Positions 32,457-41,751 of a stretch of 64,000 nt of DNA are shown here, in pieces (the stretch's first letter is position 1; each line of letters begins with the position of its first letter). The notes under the pieces are model-generated. The model did no database searches. It saw only the letters and a list, made by a program, of their open reading frames with translations, and was not told where the DNA came from. The stretch comes from Pseudonocardia thermophila (GTDB taxonomy: Bacteria > Actinomycetota > Actinomycetes > Mycobacteriales > Pseudonocardiaceae). A program made the translations under genes and the position numbers. The DNA is taken from the NCBI RefSeq assembly GCF_900142365.1, contig NZ_FRAP01000007.1, forward strand, positions 62,001-126,000, written 5' to 3'.

Positions 32457-33497
32457 TCAGGCAGCCGGCCCCACGGCGCCGTGCAGCAGACAGGCGACGC
32501 GGTGGCCGGAGCCGAGATCCGTCAGCTGCGGGTCGGTCGTCGCGCACTCGGCCACGGCGAACCGGCAGCGGCCGCGGAACCGGCACCCCGACGGCAGCCT
32601 GGCCGGGTTCGGCGCTTCCCCGCGCAGCACCACGCGCTGCCGGGCGCGCTGGCGCGGCGGATCGGCGACCGGGACCGCGGACAGCAGCGCGGACGTGTAG
32701 GGGTGCTGCGGGTTCGTGACGACGTCGTGGGTCGGACCCTCCTCCACGATCCTCCCCAGGTACATGACCGCGACGCGGTGGGCGAGGTGCTGCACCGTCG
32801 CGAAGTCGTGCGAGATCAGCAGGATCGACAGACCCGTGTCCTGCTGGAGGCTGAGCAGCAGGTTGAGGATCTCCGACCGGGTGGACAGGTCCAGCGCCGA
32901 CGTCGGCTCGTCCGCGACCAGCAGCCACGGCTCCAGCGCCAGCGCGCGGGCGATGCAGACGCGCTGACGCTGTCCGCCGGACAGCTGCTCGGGGTAGCGG
33001 CGGGCGAGCCCCGGGTCGAGGCCGACCGTGGTGAGCAGCTCCTCGGCGGCGGTGGCCATCCCCGAGCGGCGCACCCGCCGGTGCACCAGCAGCGGTTCGG
33101 CGACCGCGTGCCCGATCGACTTGGTGGGGTCGAGCGAGCCGAACGGGTCCTGGAAGACGACCTGCAGGCGGCGGCGCAGCTCCTGCAGCTCCGCGCGGTG
33201 CAACCGTCCGGTGTCGCGGCCGTCCAGCACGATCCGGCCCGCGTCGGGGCGCTCCAGCAGCGACACCAGCCTGCCCAGCGTCGACTTGCCCGACCCGGAC
33301 TCACCGACCACACCCACGGTGACACCGGCGGTGATCTCCAGATCGACCCCGTCCACCGCCCGCACCGCCGTGTGTGCGCGGCCGAACGCCCCCCGGCCGA
33401 TCGGGTAGGTGCGCACCAGGCCGTGCGCGCGCAGCTCCCGCGCCGCGGCCGACGGCTGGTCCTTCGCGATCGCGTCGATGCTCGCCGAGCCGGTCAT
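32457..33497 (-). CDS. Dipeptide/oligopeptide ABC transporter ATPase (DppF-like)
   Basis: A 346-residue ATPase. Walker A is GESGSGKSTLGRL, the Q loop is VFQDPFGSLDP, the signature is EQLSGGQRQRVCIARAL and Walker B is LLVADEPTSALDL. The C-terminal oligopeptide extension (PHPYTSALLSAVP-type and CRFRGRCRFAVAEC) contains the Cys cluster of the DppD/DppF type. ATG 33497 overlaps the upstream permease stop. It is the last subunit of a five-gene importer whose other ATPase is at 36929-37951. Confidence 0.93.
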   Translation of the reverse strand: MTGSASIDAIAKDQPSAAARELRAHGLVRTYPIGRGAFGRAHTAVRAVDGVDLEITAGVTVGVVGESGSGKSTLGRLVSLLERPDAGRIVLDGRDTGRLHRAELQELRRRLQVVFQDPFGSLDPTKSIGHAVAEPLLVHRRVRRSGMATAAEELLTTVGLDPGLARRYPEQLSGGQRQRVCIARALALEPWLLVADEPTSALDLSTRSEILNLLLSLQQDTGLSILLISHDFATVQHLAHRVAVMYLGRIVEEGPTHDVVTNPQHPYTSALLSAVPVADPPRQRARQRVVLRGEAPNPARLPSGCRFRGRCRFAVAECATTDPQLTDLGSGHRVACLLHGAVGPAA

Positions 33498-34390
33498 CGC
33501 CGCCCCCTCGCCGTCATGACGTCCCGGATGGCGTCGCCGATGGTGTTGAACGCCAGCACGGTGAGCACCACCGCGATGCCCGGCGGCAGCACCGCGAGCG
33601 GCGCCTCGAACTGGTTGTCGTACGCGGTGCGCAGCATCGAACCCCAGCTGGCCTCCGGCGGCTGGACGCCGAGGCCGAGGAACGACAGGCCCGCCTCGGA
33701 CAGCAGTGCGAGCCCCATGAGGATCGTGGCCTGCACCAGCAGCGGGGCTGCGACGTTCGGCAGCACGTGCACCCAGAGGATCCGCCAGGTCCGCGATCCG
33801 ATCGACCGAGCGGCGTCGATGAACGGCTCCTCCGCCACCGCCATCGCGGCACCGCGCACCACCCGGAACAGGGTCGGCGCGAACACGATGCCGAGCGCGA
33901 CCATCACGTTCGCCAGGCCCGGCCCGACGACCGCGATGATGGCCAGCGCGAACGCCAATCCGGGCAGGCTGAGCAGCGCGTCGGCCAGCCGGCTGAGCAC
34001 CGCGTCGACCCAGCCGCGGGCCAGACCTGCCCACAACCCGGTGGGCACCCCGAGCAGCACCGCCACCCCGACGGAGATCAGCGGTGCGAGCAGCGCCAGC
34101 CGGATCGCGTGGATCAGCCGGGAGGCGACGTCGCGGCCGAGGTCGTCGGTGCCGAGCCAGTGCTGGGCGGTGTACGGGGCGAACGAGCTCTCCAGGTCCT
34201 GCACGAGCGGGTCGTGCGGCGCGACCCACGGGGCGAGCACCGCGAGCACGATCAGCACGAGCAGGAACCCGAGCGCCACCACGCTGGACGGACGCCGCAG
34301 CAGCCGCCGCAGCGCCTGCCGCCACGGCGACTCGACGGGCAGCGGGGCGGCTGCGGCCGTGCTCGGGGCGGTCACCGTCGTAGCGGTCAT
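33494..34390 (-). CDS. Dipeptide-type ABC transporter permease (DppC-like)
   Basis: A 298-residue membrane protein with an N-terminal OppC-type segment (LLRRPSSVVALGFLLVLIV), a periplasmic loop ending HWLGTDDLGRDV that marks DppC/OppC proteins, and a BPD_transp_1 domain with AARSIGSRTWRILWVHVLPN as the EAA loop (recognisable by ARSIG..R..WVHVLPN). Starts and stops overlap with both neighbours (ATGA), so it is strictly co-translated. Partner of the DppB-like permease immediately upstream. Confidence 0.93.
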   Translation of the reverse strand: MTATTVTAPSTAAAAPLPVESPWRQALRRLLRRPSSVVALGFLLVLIVLAVLAPWVAPHDPLVQDLESSFAPYTAQHWLGTDDLGRDVASRLIHAIRLALLAPLISVGVAVLLGVPTGLWAGLARGWVDAVLSRLADALLSLPGLAFALAIIAVVGPGLANVMVALGIVFAPTLFRVVRGAAMAVAEEPFIDAARSIGSRTWRILWVHVLPNVAAPLLVQATILMGLALLSEAGLSFLGLGVQPPEASWGSMLRTAYDNQFEAPLAVLPPGIAVVLTVLAFNTIGDAIRDVMTARGRR

Positions 34391-35334
34391 GAGGTGCGCA
34401 CCTTCGGGTTGAGCCAGCCGTACACGCCGTCGACGACGAGGTTGACCACCACGACGACGGCGGCGGCGAGCAGCACGTAGCCCTGCAGGATCGGGAGGTC
34501 GCGCTGCAGGATCGAGTTGATCGCCAGCGTGCCCAGTCCGTCGACCCCGCAGACCATCTCGATGACGATCGAGCCGCCGAGCAGGCGCCCGGCCTGCAGG
34601 CCGAGCACGGTGACGACCGGGATCGCGGCGTTGCGCAGCACGTGGTGGCGGATCAGCCAGAACGACCCGGCGCCGCGGGCCCGCGCCGTGCGGATGTAGG
34701 GCCGCTCCAGGACGTCGGCCACGCAGCCGCGGGCGTGCCGGGCCAGCTCGGCGCCGGTGGCCAGCCCGAGCGCGGTGGCCGGGATGATGATGTGCGAGAG
34801 CCACGTGCCGATGCCGTCGCTGATCGGGGCGTACCCGGTGGCCGGCAGCCACGGGTTGGTCAGCGCGAACAGCAGGATCAGCAGCATCCCGACCCAGAAG
34901 CCGGGCATCGCGATGCCGACGGTCGCGAGCAGCGACACGGCGCGGTCGATCCAGCCGCCCTGCCGCAGCCCTGCCACGATCCCGGCCGGCACGCCGATCG
35001 CCACCGCGATGATCAGCGCGACCAGGGTGATCGACAGCGTGGCCGGGGCCGCCCGCAGGATCGCGGCGGTCACCGGGTCACCGGTGAACACCGAGTTGCC
35101 GAGGTCGCCGTGCAGGATCCCGCCGAGCCAGGACAGGTACTGGGTGATCAGCGGCTGGTCCAGGCCCAGCTGGCGGCGGATCTCCTCCACGCGTTCCGGC
35201 GACGCGTTGTCGCCCGCGACGAGCTGGGCAGCGTCCCCCGGCACCAGCTGCAGCAGTGCGAAGGTCAGCAGCGACACCAGCCACAGCACGACCAGCCCGC
35301 CGCCGATCCGGGTCAGCACGTACGTGGGCTTCAT
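34387..35334 (-). CDS. Dipeptide-type ABC transporter permease (DppB-like)
   Basis: A 315-residue membrane permease. The N-terminal helix ends in the family-typical LLQLVPGDAAQLVAG, and LGLDQPLITQYLSWLGGILHGDLGNSVF follows, here marked by QPLITQYLSWL and GDLGNS. The EAA loop is ARGAGSFWLIRHHVLRNAAIPV, noted as ARGAG...HVLRNA. ATG 35334 is 16 bases after the binding-protein gene. With the DppC-like partner it forms the membrane channel. Confidence 0.93.
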   Translation of the reverse strand: MKPTYVLTRIGGGLVVLWLVSLLTFALLQLVPGDAAQLVAGDNASPERVEEIRRQLGLDQPLITQYLSWLGGILHGDLGNSVFTGDPVTAAILRAAPATLSITLVALIIAVAIGVPAGIVAGLRQGGWIDRAVSLLATVGIAMPGFWVGMLLILLFALTNPWLPATGYAPISDGIGTWLSHIIIPATALGLATGAELARHARGCVADVLERPYIRTARARGAGSFWLIRHHVLRNAAIPVVTVLGLQAGRLLGGSIVIEMVCGVDGLGTLAINSILQRDLPILQGYVLLAAAVVVVVNLVVDGVYGWLNPKVRTS

Positions 35335-35350
35335 GCGGTCCTCCTCGCCG

Positions 35351-36883
35351 TCACGCCGTGGTCACGCCGACGCCGACGAACTTCGTGTCGAGCGTCATGT
35401 CGAGGTCCTCCACGGTGTCGCGGTGGGCGGCCAGCCGCGGCGCGGTGCAGATCGGCATGATCGGCGGGCCGCTGGTCAGCACGGCGGTCATCAGCTCGTG
35501 CATCGCTCTGCCGCGCACGGTCGGGTCGAAGCTGGACGACGATCGCGCCAGCAGCTCGGCGGTGCCGGGCTGGTCGTAGCCGCCCGGGTTGAAGATGCCG
35601 CCGGGCAGCAGGAAGTTCTGCACGAACACGCTCTGGTCGGGCCGGGCGTTGAGGTAGACCGATACGGTCGCGTCGAACTCGCCGTTGCGCCGCGCGGTGA
35701 CGAACTGGACGTTCTCCATCGGCCGCAGGTTCACGGTGATGCCGATGGCGCCCCACTGCGACTGCAGGATCTGGCCGATCTGGGTGTAGTTCTGCGCGGT
35801 GCCCACCTGCAGTTCGATGCTGAACCCGTTCGGCAGGCCCGCCTCGGCGAGCAGCTGCCTGGCCCACCCGGGATCGTGCTGCACCTCGGGCAGCTCCTCG
35901 ATCGCGGCGGAGTAGGCCCAGTCCTTCGGGTCGAACGGTTGCGCGCTCGGGGTGCAGCCGGATTCGCCGAAGACGTTGCGGGCCAGCGCCTCGCGGTCGA
36001 GGGCGAGCATCATCGCCTTGCGCACCCTCGGGTCGGCCAGCTCGCGACGGCCAGTGTTGACCAGCACGCCCCAGAACGACTCCGCGATCGCCGGCCGGAG
36101 CAGGGTGAGCCCGCTCGCCTCCACCTCGCGGACCTGCGCGGGGATGACGAACGCGGTGTCGAGCTGGCGGGAGCGCAGGGCGCGCAGCCGGGCGCTGTCA
36201 TCGATGAAGACGTCGATGTCGACGCCGCTCACCTTCACCGCGTCGGCGTTCCAGTAGCCGTCCCAGGCGGTGAACTCCAGGCGCGGGCCCTCGAACTTGT
36301 CGAGCTTGAACGGGCCGGCGCCGGCACCTGCGCGGGAGAGGTCGTCGCCGAGGCGGGCCGGGTTGATGATCATTCCGGCCTCGCCGGCGAGCACGCCGAG
36401 CATCGGTGCGGCGGCCCGGGCCATCCGCAGCCGGACGTGCCGGTCGTCGACCACCTCGACCGACTCGACGTCGGCGAGCTGCGCGGAGAAGTTCGTGCCC
36501 CCGGCCTTGGCGGCGTCGAGGTTGGCCTTCACCGCGGCCGCGTCGAACGGTGCCCCGTCCTGGAACGTCACGCCGGCGCGCAGCGTGAGATCGAGGACGA
36601 GGCCGTCGTCGGAGAGGGTCCAGCTCTCCGCGAGCGCCGGCTCGAACGTGCCGTCGGGAGCGCGCTGGATCAGGGTGTCGTAGAGCATCCCGATCCACTG
36701 CGCCTCGTACGGCGCGGACTTGCGGGGATCGAGCGACGAGGGGATGGCGGCGGCGCCGACCTTGAGCCGGCCGCGTGGGTCGCCGTCGGCTCCACCTGAT
36801 GCCGAGGATCCGCACGCGGCCGGCACCACAGCCAGAACGACCGCCGCGAGCAGCGCGAACGCTCGGGATGACAGAGGGGTCAT
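35351..36883 (-). CDS. Family 5 extracellular solute-binding lipoprotein (peptide/nickel type)
   Basis: A 510-residue lipoprotein of the SBP_bac_5 family that captures peptides, opines, nickel chelates or related solutes outside the cell. It has a signal peptide with lipobox VPAAC near residue 24, then LKVGAAAIPSSLDPRKSAPYEAQWI (recognisable by SLDPRKSAPYE), the family signature region FEPALAESWTLSDDGLVLDLTL, shown by PALAESW, and VRKAMMLALDREALARNVF, shown by KAMMLALDRE. Neighbouring one-carbon genes hint at a methylated-amine or peptide cargo, but that is only position-based. Confidence 0.9.
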   Translation of the reverse strand: MTPLSSRAFALLAAVVLAVVPAACGSSASGGADGDPRGRLKVGAAAIPSSLDPRKSAPYEAQWIGMLYDTLIQRAPDGTFEPALAESWTLSDDGLVLDLTLRAGVTFQDGAPFDAAAVKANLDAAKAGGTNFSAQLADVESVEVVDDRHVRLRMARAAAPMLGVLAGEAGMIINPARLGDDLSRAGAGAGPFKLDKFEGPRLEFTAWDGYWNADAVKVSGVDIDVFIDDSARLRALRSRQLDTAFVIPAQVREVEASGLTLLRPAIAESFWGVLVNTGRRELADPRVRKAMMLALDREALARNVFGESGCTPSAQPFDPKDWAYSAAIEELPEVQHDPGWARQLLAEAGLPNGFSIELQVGTAQNYTQIGQILQSQWGAIGITVNLRPMENVQFVTARRNGEFDATVSVYLNARPDQSVFVQNFLLPGGIFNPGGYDQPGTAELLARSSSSFDPTVRGRAMHELMTAVLTSGPPIMPICTAPRLAAHRDTVEDLDMTLDTKFVGVGVTTA

Positions 36884-36928
36884 GGCAGTCCTGTCCTGCA
36901 GGGGGCGACGGACGCCCGGGACGGTTGA

Positions 36929-37951
36929 TCAGGCAGGCACAGCGGGCCGGGTGACGGGTTCGCCTGCCGCGGCCCGGGCGCAGCGCACGGAGCGGGCGCC
37001 GGGTAGGGCGGTCTCGTGCTGCGGCGCGAGGCAGCGCTCGTCGCCGCCGTGCGGGCAGCGCGGCTCGAACCGGCAGCCCGCGGGGAAGCGGCCCGCGACC
37101 GGGACGCGGCCCTGGATGACGGGCAGCAGCGTGCGTGGGTGCCCGGTCTGCGGGACCGCGTCGAGCAGCGCACGCGTGTAGGGATGGGCGGGATCGGCGA
37201 ACAGCTCGTCGACCCCGGCGCGTTCGACGACCGTGCCGGCGTACATGACGACGACGCGGTCGCAGAAGTCCGCGACCACGCCCAGGTCGTGCGTGACCAG
37301 CAGCACCGCGATCCCCTGTTCGCGGCGCAGTTCGCGCAGCAGCTCCAGGATCTCGGCCTGGATGGTGACGTCGAGCGCGGTGGTGGGCTCGTCGGCGAGC
37401 ACGAGATCGGGATCGCACGCGATCGCGGAGGCGATCATCACCCGCTGCTGCATGCCACCGGACAGCTCGTGCGGGTAGGAGTCCAGGCGGCGGGCGGCGT
37501 CGGCGATCCCGACGCGATCGAGCAGCTCCTCCGCCCGCGCCCTGGCCACCTTGCGGCTCTCACCCAGGTGCAGCCGCCGCGCTTCGGCGATCTGGTCGCC
37601 CACGCGCATCGTGGGGTCCAGGCTGCTCATCGGCTCCTGGAAGATCGCGCCCAGCGAGCGGCCACGGACGGAACGCAGCTCGCGCTCGCTGCAGGCGAGC
37701 AGATCGCGGCCGCCGAGCCGGATCGACCCGCTGCTGACGGTGAAACCGCGCGGGAGCAGCCCGAGCACCGCCATGCCCGTCATCGTCTTGCCGCAGCCGG
37801 ACTCCCCGATGAGGGCGACGGACTCGCCGGGCGCCACGGTGAACGAGACGTCGTGGATCAGACCGCGCTGGACGGTCTCACCGGCCAGGTCGATCGCGAG
37901 GTCCGAGACGGCGAGCAGCGGCTCGCGGGACGGCGGGGGCGCAAGGCTCAT
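36929..37951 (-). CDS. Dipeptide/oligopeptide ABC transporter ATPase (DppD-like)
   Basis: A 340-residue ATPase that heads the importer operon. Walker A is [19 protein letters not shown], the Q loop is [13 protein letters not shown], the signature is [18 protein letters not shown] and Walker B is [16 protein letters not shown]-terminal Cys-containing extension ([15 protein letters not shown]) follows. The sequence [11 protein letters not shown] is typical of DppD rather than DppF. It starts 175 bases downstream of the PfkB-family gene, the likely site of the operon promoter. Confidence 0.93.
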   Translation of the reverse strand: MSLAPPPSREPLLAVSDLAIDLAGETVQRGLIHDVSFTVAPGESVALIGESGCGKTMTGMAVLGLLPRGFTVSSGSIRLGGRDLLACSERELRSVRGRSLGAIFQEPMSSLDPTMRVGDQIAEARRLHLGESRKVARARAEELLDRVGIADAARRLDSYPHELSGGMQQRVMIASAIACDPDLVLADEPTTALDVTIQAEILELLRELRREQGIAVLLVTHDLGVVADFCDRVVVMYAGTVVERAGVDELFADPAHPYTRALLDAVPQTGHPRTLLPVIQGRVPVAGRFPAGCRFEPRCPHGGDERCLAPQHETALPGARSVRCARAAAGEPVTRPAVPA

Positions 37952-38126
37952 CGGGGACTCGCTCCGTGCGTCGACGACGTTGTACGAACGGCACCCTGCA
38001 TCCGCATCTCCCCGGCGCGACGCGCCCGGGCGAAGATCGGGACGAAACGGATCGTACGGCGCGGGACGGGCGGTTCCCGCGACGAGAACGCCGCCCTGCG
38101 TTGCGCTGACCTCAACGATCGCCGGG

Positions 38127-39119
38127 TCACGACAGCACCCGTCCCGCGGTGAGGACCGGGGCCAGCTCGGCGGCGGCCTGCTGCCCGTACGCGGCGGCGA
38201 CGCGGGAGAGATCGTCGTCCGGGTCGGGCCGCCACGCGAGCGCGCCGGAGCTCTCCAGCACCTTGGCCGCGACGAGCGCGCCGAGCTGGGCGGCGCGTTC
38301 CGGGCCGAGGCCGTGCAGGATCCCGGCCAGGAACGCGGCGCGGAACCCGTCACCGGCCCCGGTCGGATCGGCCACCCCGCGGGCGGGCACCGCGCCGACG
38401 TGGATGCCGGCGTCGTCGGTGACCAGCAGCGATCCCTTCGCACCGAGCGTGGTGACGCGCGTGCCGACCCGGCTGGCGACCTCCTCGGCGGACCAGCCGG
38501 TGCGCTGCAGCAGCAGCTGCCAGCCGTCCTCGTCGGTGAACAGCCAGCGGGCGCCGTCGATGAGCGCGCGGCAGTGCTCACGGTCGAGCTGTTCGAGCGC
38601 GTGCGCCGGGTCGGCGGCGAACGGCAGGCCCAGCGCCCGCGCCTGCGCGGTGTGCGCGAGCATCGCACCGGGATCACCGGCGCCGACGTGCACCAGCTCG
38701 GGCACATGGGCGGCCGCGAGCGGGTTGAGGGCGATGGTGCGGGTCTCGGGCAGCGCCCCCGGGTGAACGGACGTGATCCGGGACCCGGTGTCGTCGACGG
38801 TGGTGACGACGCGGGCGGTGGGCGCAGTGGCCGTGACGCGGACACCGGCGCAGTCCACGCCGTGGCGCTCCAGCCACGCGCGGTGCTCGGCGAAGTCCGC
38901 GCCGACCGCGGCGACCAGCACCGGTGCGGCGCCGAGCACGCCGAGCCCGTAGGCGACGGCGGCCGCGGTGCCGCCGGGGCGCACCACCAGGTCGTCGACG
39001 AGGAAGCTCAGCGACACCTGCCGCAGCCGGCCGGCGACGAGCTGGTCGGCGAACCGGCCGGGGAAGTGCATGCGCTGCTCGGTGATCACCGAACCGGTGA
39101 CGAGCACGGTCGTGGCCAC
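38127..39119 (-). CDS. PfkB-family carbohydrate/nucleoside kinase
   Basis: A 330-residue ribokinase-like enzyme, closest in layout to actinobacterial adenosine kinase-like proteins. The start reads TGSVITEQRMHFPGRFADQL, where the family motif is TGS...FPGRF. The first PfkB signature is PGGTAAAVAYGLGVLGA, and the second, with catalytic Asp and anion hole, is DPTGAGDGFRAAFLAG. GTG 39119 is one base after the TGA of a short upstream ORF (39121-39165), suggesting reinitiation. A start at GTG 39173 is possible but the extra residues look non-conserved. Substrate unresolved between adenosine and a sugar. Confidence 0.85.
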   Translation of the reverse strand: MATTVLVTGSVITEQRMHFPGRFADQLVAGRLRQVSLSFLVDDLVVRPGGTAAAVAYGLGVLGAAPVLVAAVGADFAEHRAWLERHGVDCAGVRVTATAPTARVVTTVDDTGSRITSVHPGALPETRTIALNPLAAAHVPELVHVGAGDPGAMLAHTAQARALGLPFAADPAHALEQLDREHCRALIDGARWLFTDEDGWQLLLQRTGWSAEEVASRVGTRVTTLGAKGSLLVTDDAGIHVGAVPARGVADPTGAGDGFRAAFLAGILHGLGPERAAQLGALVAAKVLESSGALAWRPDPDDDLSRVAAAYGQQAAAELAPVLTAGRVLS

Positions 39120-39120
39120 G

Positions 39121-39165
39121 TCAGCCGCCGAGGTCGAGATCCCGGGTGCGGACGTCGACGCGCAT
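39121..39165 (-). CDS. Putative 14-residue leader peptide before the PfkB gene
   Basis: ATG 39165 has AGAGGTGATC just upstream and encodes MRVDVRTRDLDLGG, then TGA. The stop is separated by a single base from the GTG of the kinase gene. This spacing suits translational coupling. It may equally be a chance frame, since the kinase could begin at GTG 39173 and read through this region. Confidence 0.4.
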   Translation of the reverse strand: MRVDVRTRDLDLGG

Positions 39166-39222
39166 GCGATCACCTCTGGGGAACGGCGGGAAATCGGGGC
39201 GCCGGGCGTTCCGGCCGAACTG

Positions 39223-39241
39223 CTGCGAACCAGGTTCGCAG
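39223..39241. promoter_or_regulatory. Perfect palindrome upstream of the PfkB gene
   Basis: CTGCGAACC-A-GGTTCGCAG has perfect 9-bp arms around one base. It lies ~58 bp before the leader ORF, a good position for an operator of the kinase gene. Its AACC-A-GGTT centre resembles the IclR-locus dyad at 22825-22838. Confidence 0.5.
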
Positions 39242-39426
39242 GCCCGGCGACAACGCGGTATCGGCTGCGGTTCCAATTCCGCGGACTGAGGTGTTGGCCA
39301 GTTCCACAAACGTGTCACCCGGGCCGGTGACCCGGTCGTGAGCTGCGCGGGTACCTCAACCAAGCGTGCGGAAAACTCAACGGTCCGCTGTTTCCGGTGC
39401 TCCGGGATCGCCCGGCGTGACCTGCG

Positions 39427-39444
39427 GTTGTGGCGCCCCACAAC
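39427..39444. promoter_or_regulatory. Inverted repeat near the pucR-like promoter
   Basis: GTTGTGG-CGCC-CCACAAC, a perfect 7-bp inverted repeat, sits ~40-60 bp upstream of the putative promoter of the PucR-type gene. It may be an autoregulatory site. Confidence 0.4.
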
Positions 39445-39481
39445 GGCCGTTCACGAAGCATCCGCACCGCGTTCGGGCCGG

Positions 39482-39511
39482 TTGCCCGTCGGCGCCGGGC
39501 GGTCCTAGCGT
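39482..39511 (+). promoter_or_regulatory. Putative leaderless promoter of the PucR-type gene
   Basis: TTGCCC (39482-39487) and TAGCGT (39506-39511) are 18 bp apart, and only 7 bases separate the -10 box from ATG 39519. That spacing puts the transcript start at or next to the ATG, implying a leaderless message. The same TAGCGT-7-ATG arrangement is seen before the HNH gene at 61846. Confidence 0.55.
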
Positions 39512-39518
39512 CCGCGCC

Positions 39519-40574
39519 ATGCCGGAGCCGAGCCATGACGGATGTGCGCGCGGCGTCGTCGCGGCCTGCCGCCGGCTCAGCGCCGCAGCGGCCCGCGGCG
39601 CGGGGCCGGCCGAGCTCGCCGGCATCCTCGCCGCCGGTGTCGGTGCACCCGTCACCGTGCTCGCCGGCACCCGCGTGGTCGCGGCGACCGGACCGCCGCT
39701 GACCCCGGCCGACGGGGTCGCCGCGGTGGTCCCGCCCGGCGCTGGGCAGGTCGTGGTCGGGCGCCCGGCCGGCCCGGTGCCGGCTGAACTGCTGTGCCTG
39801 GCCGCCGAGCACGCGGCACTGGCGTGCGCGGCGGCCCGCGATCCCGCCGGCGCGGCCCGCCGCGACCTCCTGGAGGCGCTGCTGCTGGGCCGGGCGCACC
39901 ACGACGGGGAGCTGGCCCGGTGGGCGGCCCACCTCGGCCACGACGGGCGCCCGCACGCCGTCGCGGTGCTCGTGCCGCACCGGGACCCGGCCGCCGCGGA
40001 GGCCGAGATCCGTCGGCACGCGCCCACCGCGATGGTGACGGCGCGGCCCGACGAGGTGGTCGCGGTGCTCGGTGCGGACACGCCCGCCGCCGCCGTGGAC
40101 CGGGCGGTCGCACTGGCCGACCAGCTCGGCGTCGCGGCGGCCGGGATCGGCGACGCCTACTGCGCCGCCGCCGACGTCGCGCGCTCCTACGGCGAGGCCC
40201 GGCGGGCGCTCGCCGTGGCCCGCCGCCGCAGCGGTGCGGAGCGGGTGCTGACCTTCCGCGATCTCGGCGTCAACCGGCTGCTCGCGCGCTTCCCCGATCT
40301 CGCTGAGCTGCGCTCGTTCGGCGAGGAGGTGATCGGGCGGCTGCTCGACGAGGAGGCCGCCACCGGCATGCCCTACCTCGCGACCCTCACCGCGTACTTC
40401 CAGGTCAACGGCAGCCCGAGCCAGGCGGCGCGCCGACTGCACGTCCACCCGAACACGATCGCCTACCGGATGCGGCGCATCGAGGAGCTGACCGGGCTGC
40501 GGCTGGGCGAGCAACGCGATCGGTTGATGGCCGAGGTGGCCGTCGAGATCGTCGCCGGGATGGGCCGCGCGTGA
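39519..40574 (+). CDS. PucR/CdaR-type transcriptional regulator
   Basis: A 351-residue regulator. The N-terminal ~100 residues form a small GAF-like sensory region, the middle (HAVAVLVPHRDPAAAEAEI to the SYGEARRALAVARR helix) is the GGDEF-related CdaR domain, and the C-terminus is the PucR helix-turn-helix: LTAYFQVNGSPSQAARRLHV, where SPSQAARRLHVHPNT marks the recognition unit, then YRMRRIEELTGLRL. ATG 39519 fits the leaderless promoter. It is divergent from the PfkB gene and convergent with the LysR gene. Such regulators often sense purine-catabolite or amino-acid signals. Confidence 0.85.
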   Translation: MPEPSHDGCARGVVAACRRLSAAAARGAGPAELAGILAAGVGAPVTVLAGTRVVAATGPPLTPADGVAAVVPPGAGQVVVGRPAGPVPAELLCLAAEHAALACAAARDPAGAARRDLLEALLLGRAHHDGELARWAAHLGHDGRPHAVAVLVPHRDPAAAEAEIRRHAPTAMVTARPDEVVAVLGADTPAAAVDRAVALADQLGVAAAGIGDAYCAAADVARSYGEARRALAVARRRSGAERVLTFRDLGVNRLLARFPDLAELRSFGEEVIGRLLDEEAATGMPYLATLTAYFQVNGSPSQAARRLHVHPNTIAYRMRRIEELTGLRLGEQRDRLMAEVAVEIVAGMGRA

Positions 40575-40578
40575 CTCC

Positions 40579-41517
40579 TCAGGCGCTCGCGCGCAGCGTC
40601 GGACGACCCTCAGCGAGGAGCCACTTGCGGAACGCGGTGAACGCCTTCCGGTGCGGCCGGTCGGCCGGGTAGACGAGGTAGAACTGGCTGCGCGGCCGCG
40701 GCACGTCCGGGAACGGCATGACCAGCCGGCCCGACGCCAGGTCCGGCTCGATGAACGGCAGCGGCGCGAGCATCACGCCGTGGCCCGCGGTCGCGGTCTG
40801 GTAGGCCAGCGTGGAGTCGCCGAACGACGGCCCGCGGTTCACGGTGACCCCGTCCAGACCGACCGCGTCGAACCACATCTGCCACAGGTGCGGGGACGCG
40901 GCCGAGCGCAGGAAACCGTCGCCGGGCAGCCTCTTGAGATCGGCGGGCTCGGCCAGCCGGTACTCCGCGACGTAGCTGGGGCTGCACACCAGCACCAGAT
41001 CGGCGTCGACGACGAGATCGGCGTCCGAGCCCGGCCACGGCCCCGACGCAGCCGGGCGGATCTCGGCGTCCACGTCGCCGCGCCCGAAGTCGGCCGGGTT
41101 GCTGGAGGTGACCAGATCCAGCTCGATCCACGGCTGGCTGCGCCGGAACCGGTTCAGCCGGGGGACCAGCCAGGTGCTGGCGAGCAGCGTGTAGGAGCGG
41201 ATGTTCAGCGCCTCTTCGGGGCGCCAGCGCCCGCTCACCTGGCCGGTCGCGTCGGCGATCGCAGTCAGGTGCTCGGTGACGGCGCGCAGGTAACGCGCGC
41301 CGACGTCGGTCAGCCGGATCGTGCGGCCTTCGTGGCGGAACAGCGCCACACCGAGCCACGACTCCAGGGCCCGCACCTGCCGGCTGACCGCGCCGGGCGT
41401 CACGTACAGCTCAGCGGCCGCGGCCCGGATGCTGCCCAGGCGGCCCGCCGCCTCGAAGCTGCGCAGCGCGTTCAGCGGGGGCAGGTGCAGGCCTCCACCG
41501 CCACGGTGCGTGCTCAC
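40579..41517 (-). CDS. LysR-family regulator (GcvA-like)
   Basis: A 312-residue LysR-type regulator. The winged HTH at residues ~12-70 reads LNALRSFEAAGRLGSIRAAA, ELYVTPGAVSRQVRALE and GVALFRHEGRTIRLT, the GcvA-like variant of the motif. The co-inducer domain starts near residue 95 (LNIRSYTLLASTWLVPRLNRF), here marked by STWLVPRL typical of GcvA relatives. The GTG start at 41517 is preferred. It is divergent from the amidohydrolase operon, with a LysR-type dyad between (41550-41572), so it likely controls that operon. Confidence 0.88.
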   Translation of the reverse strand: MSTHRGGGGLHLPPLNALRSFEAAGRLGSIRAAAAELYVTPGAVSRQVRALESWLGVALFRHEGRTIRLTDVGARYLRAVTEHLTAIADATGQVSGRWRPEEALNIRSYTLLASTWLVPRLNRFRRSQPWIELDLVTSSNPADFGRGDVDAEIRPAASGPWPGSDADLVVDADLVLVCSPSYVAEYRLAEPADLKRLPGDGFLRSAASPHLWQMWFDAVGLDGVTVNRGPSFGDSTLAYQTATAGHGVMLAPLPFIEPDLASGRLVMPFPDVPRPRSQFYLVYPADRPHRKAFTAFRKWLLAEGRPTLRASA

Positions 41518-41549
41518 CCGGCTGAGTCTCGGTGACGTGGCTTACACCC

Positions 41550-41572
41550 GTCAACCGCTGGCAACGGTTGAC
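41550..41572. promoter_or_regulatory. LysR-type operator dyad
   Basis: GTCAACCG-CTGGCAA-CGGTTGAC is a perfect 8-bp inverted repeat with a 7-bp spacer. It contains the T-N11-A pattern typical of LysR sites and lies 33 bp from the LysR start. A TAGCAT -10-like box follows at 41627-41632 toward the amidohydrolase gene. Confidence 0.65.
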
Positions 41573-41751
41573 CTCAGCTCAACAATCGTGCCGTTTTCGT
41601 CGCCGTCGGGCCGCTCCGACCGGCCCTAGCATCCGGGTACGGCACCGTCGGCGAGGACAGGGAGCAACGACACGGCGCGGGTGTCCGCACCGGGATCCGG
41701 GTCCGCCCGCCGGGTGGCCGGTACCCCTGGACGACCAGACGGGAGCACCGC

